Part shown: positions 57,583 to 64,000 of the stretch, in pieces
Layout: each line of letters starts with the position of its first letter
Numbering within the stretch: the first letter of the stretch is position 1
Source of the DNA: Reticulitermes lucifugus
Taxonomy: Eukaryota > Arthropoda > Insecta > Blattodea > Rhinotermitidae
NCBI GenBank assembly: GCA_026260175.1
Contig: JAKCWW010000823.1
Coordinates: 22,703-86,702 of the forward strand
Length of the DNA: 64,000 nt
Direction: 5' to 3'
The notes under the pieces: generated by a model
Databases searched by the model: none
What the model saw: only the letters and a program-made list of their open reading frames with translations
What the model was told of the DNA's origin: nothing
Made by a program: the position numbers and the translations under genes

Positions 57583-57599
57583 TTATCATGATGCACGGT

Positions 57600-58140
57600 G
57601 AATATAATGTGAAAAATTTATCCTCACACTTAAAGTTACCATCCTTCCCTCCGCTTCCCCCTCGAATGCCGCTTTTGGTTCAGCAGTTTTAAATCATGAG
57701 AACGTTTGTTGAACACTACGATGCGCTGGAAGCAGTAAATGATCCAGGGTTTGATGATAAATAGGCGTATCATTTGATTTAACAGACCAAAGCACAGAAA
57801 TGAAGCGAATATTAACATTCATAACATCACTGTACTCTGTTCTAAAATATCCTTTTTCATACATTTTGGTAATTTAACTTAGGTTTATAATGACGGAGGC
57901 ACTCATTTCTTTTGTTGATGTCTGCTCCATGATTTGTGACAGACAAATCAAAGCTAGATAACACTGGCTCGCACTAAAGACCTCACAGTGCAGTGACGGC
58001 TCATGAGAAGGCTGACATATGGGCAAACTTTTAACCGTCCTCCCTCTCTGCATAAATATTTTCATGTAAAACAACGAAACAATAGCGAAATGGAAGTGGA
58101 GAACATTGCATAGCACGTAAAATGTTCAATGAGTATTGTC
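57600..58140. other. No gene recognised
   Basis: No exon or repeat family could be supported. Confidence 0.4.
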
Positions 58141-58144
58141 AAGG

Positions 58145-58345
58145 CGAGTAAATCATTAAGAATTATATGGATGGGGCATACAGGAGCAAATGGCAAACGA
58201 AAAGCTCAATGAGAAATGGTCTTTAAAAATGCAGTTGGAAAACAAAGTCGTATATAAAAGGATAATATTAAAATGAGACCAATAAAAATTGAAAGTATCT
58301 GGCTGAGAATAAGGTTCCACTGCAAATGTCTCTGGAACGGTGACG
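58145..58345 (+). mobile_element. Possible LINE-A 3' fragment
   Basis: GATGGGGCATACAGGAGCAA, AAAGGATAATATTAAAATGA and a CTGGCTGAGAATAAGG stretch follow the order of the LINE-A tail (GGGCATGT..., GGATAATATTAAGATGGA, CTGGCTGAGGATAAGG). Confidence 0.5.
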
Positions 58346-58539
58346 AAACTTCGCATTGTATAACAACATGAAAGGTTTTTAAAAAAACGTGATTAAATAT
58401 AAACTACTACTGCAATATTTTGTAAAATTTCTTGGTTCAGTTATACATTTAGATAGCTGGTTGTTCTCAGCAGTTTGATAGTTACTTATGTATTATTTAC
58501 TATTCTTGACTTGCCACGTTCATACTGCTGCAGATACAA

Positions 58540-58656
58540 ATGAGGAGTGGAGCAGTGGTGTTACTAGCCGCAGTGGCGCTGGCAGCCATCCCGGACGAAC
58601 CATCTACGCTCGCCAAGTTGGTCGTCGCCTTATCCAGACCTGGAGCCTTCAACAAG
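58540..58656 (+). CDS. Candidate secreted protein, exon 1
   Basis: ATG preceded by a possible acceptor (CTGCTGCAG); encodes the signal peptide and residues to FNK; phase 0 donor GTGCAC, which is weak. Confidence 0.45.
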
Positions 58657-60229
58657 GTGCACGGGGATTAACTGAATATCCTGGCGCTATATTGTACATT
58701 AGTCCAATATGTCGGCCGCTGTAGTCAGTGCCATTTGTAAAATTCTAATCCGATCCGACAAGGCGAAGCAAGTTAGCTTACACGTATTCAAGAGGTACCC
58801 GCTTCGAATCTTGGCCGGCACACTGACGTATCGCTTGAATTTTCTCTGTCCCTCGAGGCAAATGCCGGGATAGTACCTGAAATCAAGCTACGGCATTTTC
58901 CTTCCTCATCCTTCCAAATTTGTTATTCATTCGGCGCTATGTAATCCGATCTGAGTGACGTTAAACAAACCATACTATAAAGTCAATACGGTGGCCGCGA
59001 TATTCAGTGTCATTAATAAACACTCTGATCCGAGTTAAATTTCAACACAGTTGTGCTGTACGTATTTCAATTTTTCAGACACACTCCGTATTTGGCGGAC
59101 AACTCGATATGCCACCGGACGTGACGTCATGTCCACTTGGCGCAGAAGGTCTGGCTTGTCGGCAGGCCGAGGCCAGGCGTGTCATTGAGAACTGTCCAGG
59201 AGGTAAGGTCGCCATAAATACGAGGTGCTCCATATTGTCTGACTTGCCTGGGTGATGATGAGAGAGAAGTGACAGTATGATGGAGACAATTGCATAATGG
59301 GAAGCTTCATAATGTGTACTCTTCACCAGATACTATTACGATGATGACAATGAGGTGAGATGGGAGGGGCATGTAGGAAGCGTAGGCGAGAGACATGCAA
59401 GCAAAACGTTGTTCGGAAACCTGAAGGGAAGAGACTACTTCTAAGGTATAGGCGTGGATAGGAGGTAAAATTGTCATTATACACGCCACGAGGGCATATG
59501 GAAGGACTGGAGGTATAGCTCCAATCATTCATAACATCGTGGTCAACAACACGCCTAGACCTCTTTGCCCCGGGGAAAGTGTACCTGATGCCGATTGAAT
59601 AGAAGGCTGGTTGAACACCAGAGCCAGTCTGGGCCTTTTGGAAAGAGAAAAATCTCTCTTCCCTGTCGGGAATCGAACCCCGGATGGTCTAGTCCGTAGT
59701 CTAGTCACTATACCGACTTGGGAAAATACGAACACCCATATTTGAATAGACACAAGTGCTGGTACGGAATTACGGATGGAAGTTGTGACGGATTATAGGG
59801 CCTATCGCCGCCTCCTCGCGGAGATCTGGAGCGTTGGTGGAATGATGTTAACACGGAAACACCCCAGTGCACGAAGACAAAACTGCTGCGTTGACACTTC
59901 ATCCAGTAGACACATCTTATGGACTGCCCTGGGGATAAACCTGTGCCTCTGACGCAAAAATCGTCTACAGTTCATAACATTCCTCTTAACAGTCAGTCTA
60001 TACGGAATTCTAAAATGATGTCAGAAACCAGCTGGTCTCTGTAGCATTGGGTTTGGATCCGAAATCTTGTTCCTGGTGTGGGGAAGGATACGTCAGCCGC
60101 TGTGGGACCTGTCTGGCCGGTCTGGCATCATGCAATTATGTCACCTGGAACACAGAGACCAGAGCGCCAGGGGTGTTCAATACTTGGGTAATGAACGTCA
60201 CAGAGGTTCTTGTCCGCGTCAAAAAGTGA
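58540..60229 (+). CDS. Candidate small secreted Cys-rich protein (three exons), unrecognised
   Basis: Joined exons 58540-58656, 59079-59202, 60045-60229; 426 nt, 141 aa plus stop. Splice phases agree at both junctions (donors GTGCAC and GTAAGG; acceptors TTTTTCAG and GTCTCTGTAG). Residues 1-17 (MRSGAVVLLAAVALAAI) look like a signal peptide. The chain then carries LVVALSRPGAFNK, a GGQLDMPPDV segment and eight Cys between about residues 57 and 104: SCPLGAEGLACRQ, IENCPG, KSCSWCGEGYV, SRCGTCLAGLASCNY. The last 13 residues after NTW could instead be intron if GTAATG at 60188 is a donor, in which case more exons follow. SINE-C sits in intron 1; LINE-A and SINE-A lie in intron 2. Function unknown: an extracellular or peptide-like role is only inferred from the signal peptide and cysteines. 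Confidence 0.45.
58722..58980 (+). mobile_element. SINE-C, tRNA-derived
   Basis: B-box-like CGCTTCGAATCTTG, then the ATGCCGGGATAGTACCTGAA block, ACGGCATTTTCCTTCCTCAT and the TGAGTGACGTTAAACAAACC 3' end. This layout is a common arthropod SINE type (the GACGTAAAGCAA-ending group). Confidence 0.72.
59079..59202 (+). CDS. Candidate secreted protein, exon 2
   Basis: Acceptor ATTTCAATTTTTCAG, donor GTAAGG; THSVFGGQLDMPPDVTSCPL then GLACRQAEARRVIENCPG. Of the three exons this has the best splice context. Confidence 0.5.
59255..59465 (+). mobile_element. LINE-A 3' region fragment
   Basis: GATGGAGACAATTGCATAAT, GTGTACTCTTCACCAGATAC, GAGGTGAGATGGGAGGGGCA and CGGAAACCTGAAGGGAAGAG follow the LINE-A tail order. 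The final 150 bases are missing. Confidence 0.7.
59480..59745 (-). mobile_element. SINE-A, near full length
   Basis: Antisense copy: GCCACGAGGGCATATGGAAG, GAGGTATAGCTCCAATC, the CCCCGGGGAAAG block and a head with CGGGAATCGAACCCCGG (antisense B box) ending at TCACTATACCGACTTGGG. Confidence 0.87.
60045..60229 (+). CDS. Candidate secreted protein, exon 3
   Basis: Acceptor GGTCTCTGTAG in the phase required by exon 2; encodes ALGLDPKSCSWCGEGYVSRC then GTCLAGLASCNYVTWNTE. Open to TGA at 60227-60229, immediately before LINE-A sequence. Confidence 0.42.
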
Positions 60230-60234
60230 ACAGA

Positions 60235-60840
60235 TCAGATTTATTGATTTGTGGCAGGAGGTAACAGGACAGGATGAAAACAGAGATGCATGTGGCACGC
60301 ATGGGAGACAAGAGAAATGCTTACAAGGTAAAAGGTAAAGTTCGCCCTATAACAGGCCATGAAGGCCCAAGGGGGGATAGCTCTACTCTTTCCTTAACCT
60401 CGGTGCTAGATGGGGGTGGGTGGTCAAGGCCACGCCCGGGCCCCTTTACCCCCGGAAAAGAGACCTGGTACCCATTGTACAGCAGGCTGGGTGCGCCCCA
60501 GCGCCGGTCTGGACGAGTGCGGAAAATCTCACCCCCACAGGGATTCGATCCCCGGGCCGCCAAGCCCGCAGCGAGCCGCTATACCGATTACGCTGTCCCA
60601 GCCCACACTGCTTACAGGGTTTTGGTAGGAGATCCTTAAGGACGGAGACCGCGTGGAAGACCTAGAGGAATAATATTTAAAAAGATGGGAGACAGTAGAT
60701 TGGATTAATCTGGCTCAGAACCCGCCACTCGTCCCTACCCCTGTCCGCTTGGAAGACCTAAGAGGATAATATTAAAATTGATGGGAGACGGTGAAATGGA
60801 TTATTCTGACTCAGGGCCCGCCAATTTTCCCTACCCTGAA
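60235..60840 (+). mobile_element. LINE-A tail, split by a SINE-A and rearranged
   Basis: The left part (GAGATGCATGTGGCACGCAT, GACAAGAGAAATGCTTACAA) continues after the nested SINE with GGGTTTTGGTAGGAGATCCT. Two tandem units of about 87-95 bases then follow (60655-60741, 60751-60836). Each runs sense through GGATTAATCTGGCTCAG or its variant, then switches to an antisense CCCGCCA...TCCCTACCC segment. Confidence 0.7.
60325..60605 (-). mobile_element. SINE-A inserted in LINE-A, with target duplication
   Basis: Antisense full-length copy: CAGGCCATGAAGGCCCAAGG, CTTAACCTCGGTGCTAGATG, CCCCCGGAAAAGAGACCTGG and an antisense B box GGGATTCGATCCCCGG. The LINE flanks repeat as ATGCTTACAAGG before and CTGCTTACAGGG after, a decayed target duplication. 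Confidence 0.87.
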
Positions 60841-61045
60841 TCACATGCCTCTAGTCTCCACGCCTTCAAAATTGGCGTCTTTAGCATCAATTTTAATACT
60901 GCCCTGTCATATACACCCGAGCTTCCAAGTCTCTTCCCTTCAGGTTCTCCGATCACATTCTTGCACGCAGTTCTGATCTCTCCCTTTCGTACTACACGCC
61001 CGCATCTAATCCTTTCCAGAAGCATGAGACACATGTTCTCTATTA
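60841..61045 (-). mobile_element. LINE-A fragment, inverted relative to its neighbour
   Basis: The minus strand gives LERIRCGRVVRKGEIRTACK and IGEPEGKRLGSSGVY, the LINE-A RRMRW...GKPEGKR block in decayed form. Confidence 0.6.
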
Positions 61046-61246
61046 ACATATGAACCACTACAACAAAACGTTACAAAAACGCACGAAACTCAAGAACGCG
61101 GCCTCTCGCCTTCACGGCTGTTGGCACACTAATTCACAAAGGGTACTGCTCGCCCCATCTAGCGGCGGCAGGCCATACCACAACCGGTTCGCGCGTGGAA
61201 TTCAAATTCCCCGAACTTTTGGGGGCCACCTCGTTTGACTTCAGTA

Positions 61247-63425
61247 GTCAGCTGTAAAGTGTGTCCGGAGAGGGTTGGTTCCTTTAGGATCCTTAAATCT
61301 CTCTTCCGAGCGAATGGTACTACCACCATCTTTTGTAGATTGATAGACAGCTGTGTCCTATCACACCACTGTTCTACCATACTCAAAAGCTCTGAGACAG
61401 TGTTTGGGAATTTTCCAAGGATAAGGAGAGCAATGTCATCTGCATATCCCTGTGTATAGTAGCCATTCCTATCAAGTCCTCCTATGAGTTCGTCCACAAC
61501 CAGGCTCCACAGCAGAGGCGATAGAACGCCCCCCTTCGGACAGTCCCTGGCCACAGACCCCTCCAGAGTTCCTCTTGCAAGCGTGGCTTTGATTTTCCTG
61601 CTGCCCAGCATGGAGCCGATCCAACGACACACCGTCGTTGGGCAGCCATTGTTACGATGTCAAATGAGGTGCTATCAAAACTCCCTCATTATCTAGGAAA
61701 GCACCAAGTGTAACTTCGCTGTTTTCCACTGTTTCCTCTATATATGTGATCACATGATGTAGTGCAGTTTCAGTGGACTTCCCTGGTTGGTAGGCAAATT
61801 GGTATCGATGAAGGGGACATAGCCCCAAAATCTCGTCCCCAATATGCCTGTCCACCAATTTTTCCATCGTTTTCAGCATGAAGGACAATAGGCTAATAGG
61901 ACGTTATGGCTTAGCCTTGGTATAGTTGACCTTCCTGCGTTTAGGGATAAACGTCACCTTGACCTGCCTCCAAGCTTTGGGTATATACCCTCTTGCTAGG
62001 CAGGCTCTAAAGATACAGCACAGATGAGTCGAGTGTTTGGCAAGAGAGCAGGTACAATTCCATCAGTCCCTGCCGATTTAAATGGTTTAAATGTGCTAAT
62101 CACCCATCTTATTTTAGACTGGTCAATGACCCTTTTAGACAGTTCCCAGTCCTCCCTGTGAGCAGCAAATGCTCTCAGGTTTGGCTGTCCCTGTCCTTCC
62201 AAGGTTACTTCTTCTCCAGCAGACCCTGGAAAATGAACTCTGTATTGTTCCCTCAGGGTCTCTTTTTCCAGATTGTGTGTATCGGCTACCAAGTATTTTA
62301 ATAGATTCCACCCTGTTGGCCGACTGACTGGCCATGATCCTCATGAGTCTGGCCCTGTCAGGTACATCCTCGATCCCCTGACAGCAGTCCCTCCAAAAGG
62401 ACCGTTTGGCTTTTCTAATTTCTTTGTTCTAACAGGTGAGGGCCGGCTTATATGATTCCCAGTCACCTGTCCTTTTAGCTTGATTAAAAAGCCGTCCTGT
62501 TGAAGCTTTAAGGTGGCTCAACTCTTTGTTCCACCAAGGAACCGTACTTGGTGAGACAGCCACCCTGGCTGGACAGTTTTGGTGATAGGACAAGAGGATG
62601 GCATGTTGCAACATGTCAACAGCCAGCTCTACATCCCGCACCAAGTGTATAACTCTCAGTACAACCCCTAGATTTACCTTTAGGTCTTCCCGATACGACT
62701 CCCAATTGGTTCTCTTGGGGTTGCAGTATGTGAGCCTGGTAACTTCCAGGTCACCCACTTGAAACACTGTGTTTCTGTGGTCTGACAAAGAGATTTCATC
62801 AGATATATGGTAATTAGTCACTAGGTCCCCTATCTTGTCAGTCCCTAGTGTCAAATCTGTAACCTCTTTCCTATTACTAATTACAAAAGTATGCCCGTTA
62901 CCTTTATTAAGAGTACCAAGATTTGTACTAACCAAGTATTCCATTAAGCACTCTCCTCGTGGATTGATGTCCGTGCTCCCCCATATAATGTGATGTGCAA
63001 TGGCATCACATCCGATGAGCTGCAGTTTATTCCTACTGCAGTATTCAACGACTTCCCTGAACCCCTTTGACCGGGGTGGTTCATCTGAATCACAGGGGAG
63101 GTATGCTGAGATAACAATAAGTTCCCTCTTGCTCCCTCCTCTAGTGTAAGTCACCCTCACCGTTGTAATATCCCTAGAAGACCTCTTACAGTGGAAAGGC
63201 ATGAACTGTGTTCCTGACAAAAATGCAGGGTCTAGGAGCAATACCGGATCTAGCAGAAAACAATGTCCCCCTTATGTTGCCTAAACCCCTTATTCAGTCC
63301 CCATAAACCCAGAATTCCTGAATAAGTGCTATATCTGTCTCCCCTATAGCTTTTCGGGAAAAGGAGTGCCGTCTCCGCCCTACTATGGTGCAGATTAATT
63401 TGAATAAATTTACATTTGCAGGACA
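61247..63425 (-). mobile_element. LINE-B (R1/Jockey-like) with APE endonuclease and reverse transcriptase, 3'-incomplete
   Basis: In minus-strand order: FIQINLHHSRAETAL near 63400 (endonuclease start, other frame). An uninterrupted 270-codon frame follows at 62429-63241, with ELIVISAYLPCDSDEPPRSK, IGCDAIAHHIIWGSTDINPR (usual DANAHH changed to DAIAHH) and ISLSDHRNT (catalytic SDH kept). A linker has WWNKELSHLKASTGRLFNQA. RT pieces in changing frames give FKPFKSAGTDGIVPALL, SFMLKTMEKLVDRHIGDEIL, QFAYQPGKSTETALHHV, GVLSPLLWSLVVDELIGGLD, GYADDIALLI and LTTEVK. The match stops abruptly at about 61247, so the rest of RT and the 3' UTR are missing. At least four frame changes or stops make it inactive. 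Confidence 0.85.
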
Positions 63426-63949
63426 TCTTGTGTCCGTTTGTCCTCGACTTTTGTCAGATGCTCAATGTCCCTGGGTTTGCCAGGAATACCAGCTCCCTGG
63501 GGTGGTTCGCCAGACTGGCTGGCCCCCTTTTGAGCACAACTAGGCAGGTCCCTCTGTACCACAGCGTCCCTGCTTTTGATAGGTTTTTTATTTCGTATTT
63601 TCTACATAAAAGTCCCACGAGTAATGGGGAAATAAGTCACCATCCGCAGAGCCCCTTACGAGTGGAAGGCATAAATACAACGGGGTGCTGCCTGGTGCCC
63701 CGAGGGGATTGTCAACGACACTGCAATCACCACCCCAGTGCCATGCAGCCCTCGGCACGATGACTCACACCTTGGCTTGGGTGAACCATTGCCCTTGTTA
63801 GTCACCTATAGACGTTATGCCCAACCGCGATGGGTTCACCAGAGGTTGGATTTTGGAGGGGTTTCAAAACCTAAATATAATATAAACACAAAGGGATATC
63901 TCACCTCAAGATAACCAACCAACTGCACTGACCGGAATTAGCCTCAAGG
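63426..63949 (-). mobile_element. Probable LINE-B upstream sequence
   Basis: Continuous with the endonuclease start. Minus-strand frames contain SRDAVVQRDLPSCAQKGASQ then SGEPPQGAGIPGKPRDIEHL. The GC content matches LINE-B more than the surroundings. No CCHC knuckle was seen, so I cannot say whether it is ORF1 or 5' UTR. Confidence 0.45.
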
Positions 63950-64000
63950 ATTCAACTAGTCAAGAAATTTCCTGCTCTTTGTGCAACTATACTTCAATTC
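63950..64000 (-). mobile_element. LINE-A 3' end running off the window
   Basis: TAGTCAAGAAATTTCCTGCT is the antisense of the LINE-A terminal region, also seen at 17845 and 29090. Confidence 0.55.

Noticed and set aside
1-64000. LTR retroelement, endogenous virus or Polinton
   Set aside because: I looked for long direct terminal repeats, protease/integrase or capsid-like blocks and found none that I could support. All recognised retroelements are LINEs or SINEs.
1-64000. CRISPR array, operon, bacterial insertion sequence or riboswitch
   Set aside because: The window is eukaryotic with spliced genes. The repeats seen are transposon copies, inverted repeats or microsatellites, not regularly spaced direct repeats.

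Overview
The window is animal nuclear DNA, very probably from an insect. It has split genes with GT-AG introns, no operons, and a dense mix of LINEs, tRNA-derived SINEs and DNA transposons. The protein-level flavour of the repeats suggests a cockroach or termite (Blattodea). That placement is an inference from repeat style, not a proven one.

Two conserved host genes can be assembled exon by exon, both on the minus strand. The first is a DXO/Rai1-type RNA 5'-end quality-control nuclease (12073-20370; 5 coding exons, 353 codons plus stop). The second is MAU2/Scc4, the cohesin-loader subunit that partners NIPBL/Scc2 (30890-49090; 10 coding exons, 593 codons plus stop). Both reading frames stay open across every inferred splice junction, and both keep their family landmarks. 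A third gene is only a candidate: a plus-strand, three-exon, small secreted Cys-rich protein at 58540-60229 that I do not recognise. A possible terminal exon of another unknown plus-strand gene lies at 5630-5799.

Region by region: 1-7800 is a transposon graveyard, with LINE-A, a piggyBac relic holding a SINE and a pogo/Tigger-like element, a mariner and a pogo/Tigger-type transposase relic. 9523-10801 is a mariner. 11254-11731 is a fold-back element. 12073-20370 is DXO, whose introns hold Tigger, mariner, SINE, fold-back and LINE copies. 21245-24060 has a Merlin (IS1595-like) transposase fragment, a second copy of the first mariner family (with a run of 37 N), a SINE and another DDE transposase fragment. 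25129-28132 is a near-complete-length but broken hAT element with terminal repeats and target duplication, carrying a nested pogo MITE. 29042-29948 is a 5'-truncated LINE with a perfect 13-bp target duplication. 30890-49090 is MAU2, with an 8.8-kb intron that holds SINE, LINE and a nested fold-back element. 49.3-58.5 kb is mostly gene-poor with SINE pieces and a perfect 57-bp hairpin. 58.5-64 kb holds the candidate secreted gene among SINE/LINE insertions, then a second LINE family (LINE-B, endonuclease plus reverse transcriptase) on the minus strand.

Family names used here: SINE-A (tRNA-derived, at least eleven copies), SINE-B (two), SINE-C (one); LINE-A (the family encoding the [11 protein letters not shown]-type C-terminus), LINE-B (APE endonuclease/RT). 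No retroviral, LTR or Polinton element was recognised. The most interesting unexplained signal is a set of fold-back repeats. They share a recurring CTGAAGATG / short hairpin / GAAAC arrangement that resembles a hammerhead-ribozyme core, and three fold-backs share a downstream ATGCACGG tail.
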